From: Acidobacteriota bacterium
GTDB lineage: Bacteria > Acidobacteriota > Thermoanaerobaculia > Multivoradales > JBCCEF01
NCBI GenBank assembly: GCA_039028635.1
Contig: JBCCHV010000016.1
Span: 1-64,000, forward strand
Direction of reading: 5' to 3'
Length of the DNA stretch: 64,000 nt
This document shows, one piece after another, positions 1 through 8,942 of this stretch. Every line of letters starts with the position of its first letter. The first letter of the stretch is position 1. Made by a program: the position numbers and the translations under genes. The notes beneath the pieces are model-generated. The model was not told the origin of the DNA and searched no databases. It saw only the letters and a list, made by a program, of their open reading frames with translations.

Positions 1-1
1 C

Positions 2-946
2 GCCGGCACCTGGAACCACCGGGAAGACCACATCCATCGGGATGGTCAACTGCTGGCTTCCTGGAGGCCGGCCGAGGGGCTACGCTTCTTCCACCTCGAC
101 CATCTCGGCACGCCCCGGCTCATCACCAAGGCCGACGGGAGAAGCGCTGGGCTTCATACCTACTTTCCCTTTGGGGAAGAGTCCGTGCCCAATGGGTCCA
201 GTGAGCGGATGAAGTTCACCGGCCACGAGAGGGACACCCACGGCACCGCCGGTCAGGGAGATGACCTCGACTACATGCATGCCCGGTACTGCAATCCCCT
301 CAATGGGCGGTTTCTGAGCGTCGATCCGGCACGGGAGTCGGCGATCGTCGAGTCACCTCAAAGCTGGAACCGATATGCCTACGGCATGGGTAATCCCGTC
401 AAGCATGTGGATCCCGATGGCAGGATTTTCTGGGAGGTTCTCGATTACGCGTCGTTCAAAGCCTCCCAAGAGGCTTGGGTCGAGGCCGCAAACAACTTCC
501 AAGAGAATCCCTCGGTCGATACTGGGGTTGCCGCAGCTCAGGCCTTCATCAACAACGCCCTCGACTCTGTTGCGATCCTTCTGCCGGGAGTCCCTGGGGG
601 AGCGGGCCTTCTCAACAAGGGAGTTCAAAAGGCCGATGACATCGTCGATGTCGTGAAGGCCACAGATTCAAATCCTGCAGGCTCCTATCGGCCCGATCGA
701 ACGCTGCCGCGAGATGAATACGGAAACGCGATTCCTGACGTCAACCTCCCACACACTCAACTCGGCAGGCGAAGTAGTGCAAAGAGCGGAGAGTACACTC
801 AGGCCCGTGAATTCGGTCACGATGGCGAAAAGGTCCGCGATGTTGACTTCACCAATCATGGCCGTGGAGACCATCCCGATCCCCATCAGCATCGCTACGA
901 TCCCTCCACAGGGAAGCGTCTTCGTGCAGAAGAGCTCCGGTACTAG
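2..946 (+). CDS. Rhs-family polymorphic toxin, C-terminal part (5' end outside window)
   Basis: The frame is open from base 2, so the gene enters from upstream. The first 45 residues carry the DHLGTPRLIT motif of Rhs repeats. They are followed by the Rhs core signature LDYMHARYCNPLNGRFLSVD and by SWNRYAYGMGNP plus VDPDG, which mark the conserved end of the Rhs shell. After VDPDG comes a variable region of about 170 residues: a helical segment with a hydrophobic stretch (SVAILLPGVPGGAGLL), then a His-rich end with DFTNHGRGDHPDPHQH. Rhs shells encapsulate and deliver a C-terminal toxin in contact-dependent competition. The His-rich tail resembles polymorphic toxin type 24-like domains from memory; that assignment is tentative. 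A short gene follows 27 bases later, as expected for an immunity gene. Confidence 0.9.
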   Translation, partial: AGTWNHREDHIHRDGQLLASWRPAEGLRFFHLDHLGTPRLITKADGRSAGLHTYFPFGEESVPNGSSERMKFTGHERDTHGTAGQGDDLDYMHARYCNPLNGRFLSVDPARESAIVESPQSWNRYAYGMGNPVKHVDPDGRIFWEVLDYASFKASQEAWVEAANNFQENPSVDTGVAAAQAFINNALDSVAILLPGVPGGAGLLNKGVQKADDIVDVVKATDSNPAGSYRPDRTLPRDEYGNAIPDVNLPHTQLGRRSSAKSGEYTQAREFGHDGEKVRDVDFTNHGRGDHPDPHQHRYDPSTGKRLRAEELRY

Positions 947-973
947 CCTTCTTCATACCTTAGAGAGGTGAAC

Positions 974-1423
974 ATGAAGACCGTTCAGATTAGAGATAGT
1001 GACAGGTCGGGTTGTCTGGAAGTGAGCTTCGAAGATGTCCTGAGGATCGTTCTTCCTATCTGGAAAGGGCGATCCTGGCGCCTTCTGGAGATGGAGGCTG
1101 TGAGTTCCGGCGAGATCAATGTCGCCGCAATCGAAGCCCAATTGTCGGATAGTCCTGGCGGTATTGAATACTCCGGCCCAGACTTGATGACGCTGGCGCT
1201 TGGCCTGTTCCAGGAGATCAACTTGGTTGCTTGCGTTCCAGTTGATGATCGGAGACTGCCGCGTTTCCCGATGGATGAGGATTACTACCGTTCAGTGGAA
1301 CTAAGTCTGATGTGCCACGACAGTGATCTCTGGGAGATTGTGACAAGCAGCGAGGTCGCTCATGCTCGGATCAGAGAGCGCTTTCGTGACGTCGAAATTC
1401 ATTCCGGTCTTCCCGAGCATTGA
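974..1423 (+). CDS. Probable immunity protein for the upstream Rhs toxin
   Basis: A 149-residue acidic soluble protein with no signal peptide or membrane segment. I recognise no family. It starts 27 bases after the Rhs stop, and a GAGAGG ribosome-binding sequence at 963-968 fits the ATG at 974 better than the in-frame GTG at 968, which overlaps it. Its position directly after a polymorphic toxin C-terminus, its small size and its acidity (the toxin tail is basic and His-rich) are the only evidence for an immunity role. Codon use is less GC-biased than in the housekeeping genes to the right, consistent with exchange of toxin-immunity pairs. Confidence 0.6.
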   Translation: MKTVQIRDSDRSGCLEVSFEDVLRIVLPIWKGRSWRLLEMEAVSSGEINVAAIEAQLSDSPGGIEYSGPDLMTLALGLFQEINLVACVPVDDRRLPRFPMDEDYYRSVELSLMCHDSDLWEIVTSSEVAHARIRERFRDVEIHSGLPEH

Positions 1424-1544
1424 GGTTCGGTTTCGGTTCAGGCTATTTTGATTCTCTTCTTCGGCGCAGTAGGCATGGTCGAGGCTCTGGGCTTCTCGGG
1501 CGCGAGTTCGGCGTGTCTCCTCTCGAGATCTTGAGGAGCGCAGA

Positions 1545-1943
1545 ATGATGGTTCATTATTTGGCCTACTCAGATCTCGATCGCGCGATGCCGGAGCTCGG
1601 AGGGCCGGTCGCAGCCTTGCTCGATTGTGAGGACGAGAGGCATCGAGGAAACGGCCTCTTGCGGACTGCAGTTGAGAGCCTGATTGAAGCTGGGTGTGTC
1701 TATTTCGTCTCTTTCGGGCCTAGAGCTGAGGAAGTTCACGATTTCATTGATGATCTTTTGGCTTACGCTGGCCTGAAGGACATCATGACGACCTTCCATG
1801 ATGAAGAGACCGCTGAAGATGTGGCTAACTTCTTCGTGGCCATTGCGATGCAGAAGGTGAGAGAGGGGCTCACTCTTTCAGGAGAGAGGAATCGTTGGGA
1901 GGGCGTTTTCGCGAGGATAGACGGTGGCGAGATTTCGCCATAG
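1545..1943 (+). CDS. Small hypothetical protein downstream of Rhs/immunity
   Basis: 132 residues, cytosolic by appearance. The centre holds GCVYFVSFGPRAEEVHDFID, a short hydrophobic strand followed by an acidic helix, then a second acidic helix with HDEETAEDVANFF. This pattern is like small proteins often found beside Rhs/contact-toxin loci (DUF7684-like), but I could not establish homology. It may be a second, orphan immunity gene from an earlier toxin module, which is common downstream of Rhs genes. The start is one of two adjacent ATGs at 1545/1548, preceded by GAGGAGCG. It is convergent with the patatin gene, with 44 bases between the stops. Confidence 0.6.
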   Translation: MMVHYLAYSDLDRAMPELGGPVAALLDCEDERHRGNGLLRTAVESLIEAGCVYFVSFGPRAEEVHDFIDDLLAYAGLKDIMTTFHDEETAEDVANFFVAIAMQKVREGLTLSGERNRWEGVFARIDGGEISP

Positions 1944-1987
1944 GCGTGATTGTTGGGAATGGACGGTCTTCCTTGGTTCCCGTTCAG

Positions 1988-4246
1988 TCAGTCGAAGGTG
2001 CGTCCGAGGAAGAAGTAGAAGGAGTCGTCGCCTTGGTCGGTTTGGGCGTAGCCGAGGTAGACGGGGCCGATGAAGGTCTTGCGGCCGATGTAGGCGAGGG
2101 CGGAGTAGACGAGATCGCCGAGGTCGAGGTCGCTGGCGTCGTCCCAGGTGTTGCCGGCTTCGAGGGCGATGCCGGCGTAGAGTTTTGGACGCATTTCGCG
2201 ATAGACGCCGACGGAGGCGAGGGCGAGGGCGTCGCCGCGCAGCGCCTGGGGGCGGAGGCCGGAGAGGTTGAAAAAGCCACCGAGGTCGAGCTCGGCGTAG
2301 TCGGGGAGCTCGGTGGAGAGGGCGCTGCCGTAGGCGGCGCCGCCGAAGAAGGTGGTTCGACCGCGCGAGGCGGCGCCGAAGAGCTGGCCCTCGACGAGGT
2401 CGAATTCGTCGTCGGCGCCGAGGCTAGCGTCGGACCGGAAGACCTCGAAGCGAGCCAGCGATCCCGAGCGCGGGAACTCGATCTCGTCAAGGCGGTCAAA
2501 GGTGAGCTCGGCGCCTATTCCGCCGGTGTCGGCCTCGACCAGGTTGCGAATCCGCGAGCTGTTACCGCGGACTCGGCCGCTTTGGACGCCGAACCGGATC
2601 TCGCCATAATTCCCGAATTGCACTCCGACGTCGACTCCGATGTCGAACTGGTCGAAGTCGATGCCGCCGAGCTCGCCGGTGGGCTCGACGAGTTCGTCCT
2701 CGAGCCACTGGACAAACGGGGCGATGAAGGTGAAGCCGCGATAGTCGAGGGGCTGGAAGAACTCGCTGAAAATCCGCTCCTGGTCGCCAAGAGTGGTCAG
2801 GAGCTTCCATTCGGCACCGAGGCGATTGATCTGTGTTCGGCGGTAGTTGGCGATGGCCAGGAACTCCGACTCTCCTTCCAGATTGGCTTCGAGCTGAAGG
2901 CCCGGTTGGAGATAGCCAGCCGGTGCCCACTGACGCTCTTCGACCTCGATGACGAGTCGGGTACCGGCGGGGAGAGCCTCGAAGCGGAAGTCGACCTGCT
3001 CGAACTCCTCGAGCTGATAGATGCGGCTGAGGTCGCGGCCGAGCTGTTCGAAGTTGAGAAGCTGCCCCGGCTGGGTCCGCAGGCGCGCGGTGATCTGACG
3101 CGCGGCAACGCGCTCGGCGCCGCGCACCACCACCTCGGCGAGGAGCGGATCGGGGACTGCCCGCTGCTGCTGGCGGCGCTGTTCGAATTGCTCGAAGCGA
3201 TCTTCCGAGACGGCGAAGGGCTGCAGGTCGAGCCGGTTCTCCTGGGCAGCTCGACGACCGAGCGCGATGGCTTCGCCGACGCGCTGGAAGCTGGCCGCCG
3301 AGATGTCGCCGAGGTCGGGAGACAGCAGTAGGTCGTTCGGGCGAATCTGGTCGCGGGAAGCTTCCACGTTGCGCTTGTTGATGACGCTGAAGGTCTGGAA
3401 CATGACGGTGAAGAAGGACTCGGTGCCCTTGAGGGATCTCGGAGGGGTTCCGATGTCGATGGCCAAGACGCGGTCGCCGGGCCGGTCGGCGCACAGCTCG
3501 CGGGCGACGTCGACGGGCAGATTGCGCACGATGCCGCCATCGACCAGGGTACGACCATCGATCTCAACCGGCGTGAAGGCGCCGGGGATCGACATGCTGG
3601 CGCGCAGCGCCTCGGCCAGAGAGCCGCCCTCGAGCACCACCATTTCGCCACTGTCGAGGTCCGCCGCAATGGCGCGGAAGGGGAGGGGGAGACGGTCGAA
3701 GTCGTCGAGGGTGGCGGCGGGCAGGGTGAGGCGCCGGAGCAGAAAGCCGAGCTTTCGGCCTGCGATCAGGCCGGCCGGAGCGCGAAGGCCACGGCGCGAG
3801 ACGCCCAACTCGATGGGAAAGAGGGGGAGGAAGTCGTCTTGCTTGCGCCGAAAGGAGGTGCGTTTGCGCGGCGGAGCGTCGTCGAAGACGTCTCTCCAGT
3901 CGGTGTCGCGCAGGTGCCCCTCGAGCTCCGCCGGAGTCCAGCCGGCGGCGTAGAGGCCCCCGACGATGGCCCCCATGCTGGTGCCGACGACGCAGTCGAC
4001 GGCCACTTGCTGTTCTTCCAAGACCTGGAGCAGGCCGACGTGTGCCGCCCCGCGGGCTCCGCCTCCGCTGAGCACCAGGGCGGTGCGGGGGCGGTGGTCT
4101 TCCAGGGCGGGCAGCGACCCGCTGGCTGGGTTCGCCATGGCGCCGAAGAGGCCGGCCGCCAGGAGCACCAGGAGGGCCGGCCTCGATGCTCTCCGACGCC
4201 GACTGGCGCCGCCCGAGGTGCGTGATTCGGTTTGCATCTCGAACAT
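1988..4246 (-). CDS. Patatin-like phospholipase fused to POTRA/BamA-type outer-membrane barrel
   Basis: 752 residues. The N-terminus has basic residues and a hydrophobic stretch (about 22-44), a plausible export signal. The patatin domain spans about 54-340: oxyanion loop GGGARG at 61-66, nucleophile elbow GTSMG with Ser90, and the catalytic Asp in DGG at 236-238, so the Ser-Asp dyad is intact. A POTRA-like segment follows (RTQPGQLLNFEQLGRDLSRI), then alternating beta strands to a C-terminal FFLGRTF ending in Phe-Asp, close to the aromatic end of outer-membrane barrels. This matches PlpD-type type Vd autotransporters, which place a lipase at or beyond the outer membrane. It lies 5 bases after the sulfatase-fold gene, with GAGGAG overlapping that gene's stop. 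An internal ATG at 4237 is an alternative start. Confidence 0.9.
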   Translation of the reverse strand: MFEMQTESRTSGGASRRRRASRPALLVLLAAGLFGAMANPASGSLPALEDHRPRTALVLSGGGARGAAHVGLLQVLEEQQVAVDCVVGTSMGAIVGGLYAAGWTPAELEGHLRDTDWRDVFDDAPPRKRTSFRRKQDDFLPLFPIELGVSRRGLRAPAGLIAGRKLGFLLRRLTLPAATLDDFDRLPLPFRAIAADLDSGEMVVLEGGSLAEALRASMSIPGAFTPVEIDGRTLVDGGIVRNLPVDVARELCADRPGDRVLAIDIGTPPRSLKGTESFFTVMFQTFSVINKRNVEASRDQIRPNDLLLSPDLGDISAASFQRVGEAIALGRRAAQENRLDLQPFAVSEDRFEQFEQRRQQQRAVPDPLLAEVVVRGAERVAARQITARLRTQPGQLLNFEQLGRDLSRIYQLEEFEQVDFRFEALPAGTRLVIEVEERQWAPAGYLQPGLQLEANLEGESEFLAIANYRRTQINRLGAEWKLLTTLGDQERIFSEFFQPLDYRGFTFIAPFVQWLEDELVEPTGELGGIDFDQFDIGVDVGVQFGNYGEIRFGVQSGRVRGNSSRIRNLVEADTGGIGAELTFDRLDEIEFPRSGSLARFEVFRSDASLGADDEFDLVEGQLFGAASRGRTTFFGGAAYGSALSTELPDYAELDLGGFFNLSGLRPQALRGDALALASVGVYREMRPKLYAGIALEAGNTWDDASDLDLGDLVYSALAYIGRKTFIGPVYLGYAQTDQGDDSFYFFLGRTFD

Positions 4247-4251
4247 TCTCC

Positions 4252-6873
4252 TCAGTCGAGGTACCCGAGGGCTTTGAGCTGCTCGCGGAGCTCGCGATCA
4301 TCGGTGCGAGCTGCCTCAGCGGTGGCGCCCTCGTCGTGCCACAGCACGATGGAGGGCAGAGATTCTTCTTCGTGGTCGGCGATTTGCCAGGTCCCATGGC
4401 GCTGCGCCAGCACGGTGCGCTCACCGAGCTCGGCGACGGCGAACCGAAAGCGCTCACCGTCGTCGATAGCGAGACCCAGGAAGTCGGTCAGCAGGCGGCG
4501 TCGAAAGACCAAGGTGTAGCTGCTGCCCGGCGGTACCTCGAAGGCGATTCGCTGCTGGTCTAGCCAGGTGACACAAGCGCAAGGTAGGTCGAGGGCTTTG
4601 AGGCCCGTGGGTACGAATCGCTGGCCCTCGAGGGTGCCCTGAACGGTCTCCGCGGAAGGATTGTGGAAGCGGAGAAACAGGCCGCGGGGATTCTCGCTTA
4701 GGCGCTGACTCGCCCAGCGCCTCAGGGCCTCGATCTCCCGCGGATCGGCGGCCGACCCGCCGCCAGGGTGACCAATCTCGGCGTGAGGTCGCCAAGCGGT
4801 GTCGTCGAAGGTGAAAACGCCGCGGCGGCCGAGGTCGGCCTGAAGACCTCCGTTGCTGCCACCGGCATAGCTCCAGGTGCTGCGCGGGCCGTCGGATTCG
4901 CCCGCCATGAGCGGGAGCAGGGAGGTGCCGTCGAGGCCTGCGAGGGGCTCGGCACCGACCAGCTCGAGCAGCGTTGGCAGGAGATCGACGCTGCCCACCG
5001 GCCGCTCGATGCGGCGCCCTGCGCCGAGTCCCTCGGGGGTCGAGATCAACAGCGGTACCCGCAGGTTCTCGGGGCGCAGGTAAGCGTGGCTGGCGAGGCC
5101 GTCCTCGCCCAGCAACTCGCCGTGATCGGAGGTGATCACGATCACCGTGTCGCGATCCAGGGCGAGCTCTTCGAGGCCTGCGAGAAGGCGACCGATCTGG
5201 ACGTCGGTGTAGGCGATGGCGCTGTCGTAGAGATCGCCCGGGAGGTCCTTCTCGGCTGCCGTCAAGGGGCGGTCCTGGGGCGCCTCGCCCGGCGCCGCAC
5301 GCGTTTCCAGGGCGAAGCCGTAGCGGGTCTTGAAGCCTTGGTCGGCGGCGCTCTTGTGCTGTCGGGTCACCAGCTTGCCGGCGAGCTTGGCACCGCCCGA
5401 GTAGGTCTCGAACCAGGGCTGCCGAGGAGTGAACGGCGAGTGGATCTCGTAGGTGTGGAATAACAGGAAGAAGCGACCCTCGGCGAGCTCGGCGAGGCGT
5501 TCGAGGGCGTGGTCGACATTGCGGGTGAGCTCGTTCTCCTGACGCTGTCGCGAGGGCCAGAAGCGAAAGCGGTCGAAGCCGCGTGCGAGGCCGTAGTCGG
5601 GGCGCAGGAAGCCACCTCCGGTGATCGCTTCGGTGGCGTAGCCGAGGTCTTGCAGGGCACCGGCGAGGGTCGCCACGTCGCCCATCCGGTCGTTGTTGTA
5701 GTTCACCCCGTGGCGCTGGGCGTCGATGCCGGTGAACATCGAGACGTGGGACGGGAGGGTCCAGGGCGAAGCGGCGAGGGCCTGTTCGAAAACGGCGGCT
5801 CCAGCGGCCCAGCGATCCAGCAGGGGCGAGGTTTGACGGTGGTGACCGTAGAGCGAGAGGCGATCGGCCCGCAAGGTGTCGAGGGAGATCAGCAGCACGT
5901 TGGGGCGATCTCGCCCCGGCCGCGGCGCGATCACCTGCGGTCGGCTCCAGGCGGCGAGGGACACGGTCGGGTCGGCGGGGGATCGGGGCGAGGTCGCGGC
6001 GAGCTCGAGGACCAGATCTTCACCGGCGATGGCGGCGAGGTCGATCGTCTCGTCGTGCCAGGGTCCTGGTTGCCGGTCCACCTCGAGGAGCGGTTCCCGG
6101 GAGCCGTCGTCATGGAGACGCTCGACGATGAGACGGGTGGCCTCTGGCCGGCTCCCGAGGAGAGCGTGACCGAGATGGAGGCGGGCGCCCCGCGGTACTT
6201 TGCCCATCGCCAGGCGGCGCGGCGAGTCGACCGGCGTCAGCCAGCCATCGCGGGCCTCGCCCTGATGGGAGACCTTCCACGGCCGGTCGACCGCCTGTCG
6301 CCATCGACTGCCATCGAACTGGCGCCGACCGCCCAGGACATAGCGCAGGGCATAGCCATCCGGAGACGAGCCTTCGATGCGCAGCCGGATGCGGTCGATG
6401 GTTCCCCGCCATCTGGGATCGGATCCCACCGCGAAGCGGTAGGTCTTGAAGAAGCGGTGGTAGGGGTGGCGCACCGGCTGGGTCAGGAAGGCGTCTGCGG
6501 TCTCCTCGCCGGACCAGCCCAGAATGACTCGGCCGCCGCGCAGGCCAGCCAGCTTGACCTCGACGAAAGCGACCTCCGCAGCGACGAGGTCCGCCGACCG
6601 CTCGATGGTGGCGACACCGCTGTCGGAGGCCATCACCACCTGATCTTTCCGGCGCTCGAGGCGGCTGTCGTGCCGGGCGCTCCAGGCAAAGCGCTCCGGG
6701 TCGCGCGAGAGCTGCCAGCGAAAGACCGTCTCGGCGGGCAACAGGCTGTCGAGATCGAGCAAGTCCGGGGGCCGAGCCACCGCCGCACGCAGCACCACTT
6801 CGTCCGCTGGCGCGGCACAGCCGGCAGCGGTGAGGAGGGCGGCGAGGAGCAGGGGGAGAAGACGACGTGGCAT
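4252..6873 (-). CDS. Sulfatase/phosphoesterase-fold lipoprotein (alkaline phosphatase superfamily)
   Basis: 873 residues from the ATG at 6873, chosen because it begins a clean lipoprotein signal (hydrophobic core, then LTAAGC with Cys19). An ATG 7 codons earlier is also possible. Residues 20-320 form a beta-rich N-terminal region with no recognised domain. The sulfatase fold starts near 324 (NVLLISLDTLRADRLS, metal-binding Asp331) and continues with TSDHGE and LPTLLELVG. At the nucleophile site the sequence is ASPWTLPSHVSM: there is no Cys or Ser for formylglycine in the C/S-x-P-x-R position, and Thr372 sits where phosphoesterases of this superfamily have Thr or Ser. A phosphodiesterase or phosphoglycerol-transferase-like activity is therefore likelier than sulfate ester cleavage. 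The protein ends in LKALGYLD. It forms a two-gene operon with the patatin gene. Confidence 0.88.
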   Translation of the reverse strand: MPRRLLPLLLAALLTAAGCAAPADEVVLRAAVARPPDLLDLDSLLPAETVFRWQLSRDPERFAWSARHDSRLERRKDQVVMASDSGVATIERSADLVAAEVAFVEVKLAGLRGGRVILGWSGEETADAFLTQPVRHPYHRFFKTYRFAVGSDPRWRGTIDRIRLRIEGSSPDGYALRYVLGGRRQFDGSRWRQAVDRPWKVSHQGEARDGWLTPVDSPRRLAMGKVPRGARLHLGHALLGSRPEATRLIVERLHDDGSREPLLEVDRQPGPWHDETIDLAAIAGEDLVLELAATSPRSPADPTVSLAAWSRPQVIAPRPGRDRPNVLLISLDTLRADRLSLYGHHRQTSPLLDRWAAGAAVFEQALAASPWTLPSHVSMFTGIDAQRHGVNYNNDRMGDVATLAGALQDLGYATEAITGGGFLRPDYGLARGFDRFRFWPSRQRQENELTRNVDHALERLAELAEGRFFLLFHTYEIHSPFTPRQPWFETYSGGAKLAGKLVTRQHKSAADQGFKTRYGFALETRAAPGEAPQDRPLTAAEKDLPGDLYDSAIAYTDVQIGRLLAGLEELALDRDTVIVITSDHGELLGEDGLASHAYLRPENLRVPLLISTPEGLGAGRRIERPVGSVDLLPTLLELVGAEPLAGLDGTSLLPLMAGESDGPRSTWSYAGGSNGGLQADLGRRGVFTFDDTAWRPHAEIGHPGGGSAADPREIEALRRWASQRLSENPRGLFLRFHNPSAETVQGTLEGQRFVPTGLKALDLPCACVTWLDQQRIAFEVPPGSSYTLVFRRRLLTDFLGLAIDDGERFRFAVAELGERTVLAQRHGTWQIADHEEESLPSIVLWHDEGATAEAARTDDRELREQLKALGYLD

Positions 6874-7050
6874 CGCGGATTCGGTGCCGATCATAGCGCT
6901 GCCGAACCAGCTTCGAGGGGCCGACGGCGACTTCAGCAGTGATCGCACCCTAGATCGAATCGGCGGGCGCTCGGCGAGGGTGATCGCCACGGACCGAAGG
7001 CATTCTGGATTCAACGAGATAGGGAGGGCGGTCGCAGCTCCGGGCTGGGG

Positions 7051-7255
7051 TAGAATTCGGCCTTCATTGACGGGTTGCTGAAAACGGGTCGCATCCGAAG
7101 GCCTTTCCGCCATCGCGGAAGGCGTCGGAGCAGGGCCCCGTCCGGCTTGGCCGAAAGCCAGTAGTCCGTCTGCCGTGCTCACCCCGCGGGGTGAGCTCGG
7201 GTCGTCGCTCGCACACGGCGGGCCGCCAGGAAACTGCAAGGGCCGAGGGAGAAGC
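7051..7255 (+). promoter_or_regulatory. Candidate promoter and structured leader of the AGCS symporter gene
   Basis: The gap 6874-7255 between the divergent sulfatase-fold and symporter genes has no convincing ORF. TAGAAT at 7051-7056 resembles a -10 element. Downstream are a hairpin of GCCTTTCCGC/GCGGAAGGC type (about 7101-7123) and a perfect 10-base inverted repeat at 7177-7196 (GCTCACCCCG and its complement). Near 7074 the leader carries GGTTGCTGAAAA, shared with the end of the element at 28024. A GAGGGA ribosome-binding sequence lies at 7245-7250. I looked for glycine riboswitch landmarks, because AGCS genes often follow them, and did not find the conserved CTCTCAGGCA block. Confidence 0.4.
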
Positions 7256-8941
7256 ATGGACAGAATCGCAGCAATCATCGGTTGGCTCGAACATCTGGTG
7301 TGGCAGACGGGGATTCCGGTCGGGGAGGAGCGCATTCCCTTCCTGGTGATCGCTCTGCTCGGCACCGGCCTCTTCATGACGCTGCGACTGGGATTCATCC
7401 AGGTTCGACGCCTGGTCCATGGCTTCGGCGTCACCAGTGGACGATACGACGATCCGGATGAGCCCGGCGACGTCTCCCACTTCCAGGCCCTGACCACCGC
7501 TCTGTCGGCCACCGTCGGCATCGGCAACATCGCCGGGGTGGCGATCGCGATTCACTGGGGCGGCCCGGGAGCTCTCTTTTGGATGTGGGTCACGGCCCTC
7601 TTCGGCATGGCCCTGAAGTACTCGGAGGTGACGCTGGCGCTGCACTTTCGCGAGGTGGAGTTCCCGGACCAGGATGCCAAGGTTTGGGAAGGCTCCGTTT
7701 CGGGCGGCCCGATGTACTACATCGAGAAGGGCCTCGGTCGGCGCTGGAAGCCGCTGGCGATCTTCTTCGCCGGCGCCCTCATCATCACCTCGTTCCTGAC
7801 CGGCAACGGCATTCAGGCCAATACGGTTTCGGACACGGTGCTCACGGAGTTCGGCATCTCACCCTGGCTCACCGGTTTGGTGACCTCGGCGATCGTCGCG
7901 CTGGTGATCCTCGGTGGCATTCGCCGGATCGGCAAGGTGACCGGCATCCTGGCACCGGTGATGGCGGCGGTCTACGTCTTTGGCGCCATGATCATCCTGA
8001 TCTCGAATGCCAGCGAGATCGCTCCGACCTTCGGGCTGATCTTCCGCGAGGCGTTCAATCCTTCGGCGGGGGTTGCCGGCACCGGCACCGGCGCCTTGCT
8101 CCTCACCATGATGTGGGGCGTCAAGCGCGGCCTGTTCTCGAACGAGGCCGGTCAGGGCTCGGCGCCGGTCGCTCACGCGGCCGCCAAGACCGACGAACCG
8201 GTTTCGGAGGGCGTGGTGGCGCTCCTCGAGCCGTTCATCGACACGATTCTGATCTGCACCATGACCGGTCTGGTGATTCTGATCACCGGCGTTTGGAACC
8301 AGCGGGTGGCAACGGAGCTCAACCTGAGCGGTGGCGATTCTTCCTGGGTGGCGGTGGCCGACGGCTCGAGCGATCCGGAGGCCGAGATCCAGATCGTCGA
8401 TGGCTACCCTCAGGGTGACGGCGCGCGTTTCGCCTGGCACGAGGTCGCGATCGAGCGCTTCTATGTCGATCTCGCCCAGCAGGTGCCCTTCGACGGAGTC
8501 CTGGTGTCGGCCGACGGCACGGCCCGGGGCCGCGATGGTCAGAGCTACGAGAGTCTCTATGGGGCGGCGGTCGAGAATGGAGCGCCGCTGACCAAGCTGG
8601 CCTTCGAGAGGGCGTTGGGCAAGGCGGGGGGATACATCGTGCTGTTGTCGGTGATGCTGTTTGCGGTCTCGACGGCAATCTCCTGGAGCTACTACGGTGA
8701 CCGCAGCGTCAATTACATCTTCGGTAGCAAGGCGGTCTTGCCCTACAAGCTGGTGTTCGTGGTGATGCACTTCTTGGGTGCGGTGGCACCCTTGGCGACC
8801 ATCTGGGCCCTCGGCGATGTCGCTCTGGGGATGGTGACCTTCCCCAACCTGGTCGCGGTGTTGTTGCTCTCGGGCTTGGTGTCCAAGCTCACCAAGAGCT
8901 ACTTCGACCGCCGGCCTTGGGAGCGGAACAAGGGGGCCTGA
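7256..8941 (+). CDS. Sodium:alanine/glycine symporter (AGCS family)
   Basis: 561 residues from the ATG at 7256 (GAGGGA 5 bases upstream); an earlier in-frame start at 7175 would add an unlikely Gly/Arg-rich leader. It is a polytopic membrane protein with AGCS hallmarks: TVGIGNIAGVA, WGGPGALFWMW, GGPMYYIEKG, and GLFSNEAGQGSAPVAHAAA. It should import alanine or glycine with sodium at the inner membrane. Compared with the usual 450-500 residues, it has about 100 extra hydrophilic residues (about 345-443) between ITGVWN and LTKLAFERALG, interrupting the late membrane segments. The next gene begins 1 base after the stop, so it is probably co-transcribed. Confidence 0.93.
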   Translation: MDRIAAIIGWLEHLVWQTGIPVGEERIPFLVIALLGTGLFMTLRLGFIQVRRLVHGFGVTSGRYDDPDEPGDVSHFQALTTALSATVGIGNIAGVAIAIHWGGPGALFWMWVTALFGMALKYSEVTLALHFREVEFPDQDAKVWEGSVSGGPMYYIEKGLGRRWKPLAIFFAGALIITSFLTGNGIQANTVSDTVLTEFGISPWLTGLVTSAIVALVILGGIRRIGKVTGILAPVMAAVYVFGAMIILISNASEIAPTFGLIFREAFNPSAGVAGTGTGALLLTMMWGVKRGLFSNEAGQGSAPVAHAAAKTDEPVSEGVVALLEPFIDTILICTMTGLVILITGVWNQRVATELNLSGGDSSWVAVADGSSDPEAEIQIVDGYPQGDGARFAWHEVAIERFYVDLAQQVPFDGVLVSADGTARGRDGQSYESLYGAAVENGAPLTKLAFERALGKAGGYIVLLSVMLFAVSTAISWSYYGDRSVNYIFGSKAVLPYKLVFVVMHFLGAVAPLATIWALGDVALGMVTFPNLVAVLLLSGLVSKLTKSYFDRRPWERNKGA

Positions 8942-8942
8942 G

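Noticed and set aside
1895-3331. A 478-residue plus-strand frame opposite the patatin gene
   Set aside because: Low-complexity Glu/Gly/Val composition and an intact patatin-BamA protein on the other strand show it is not a gene.
7051-7255. Glycine riboswitch before the AGCS symporter
   Set aside because: The conserved CTCTCAGGCA and GGACAGAG blocks and the tandem aptamer layout are absent.
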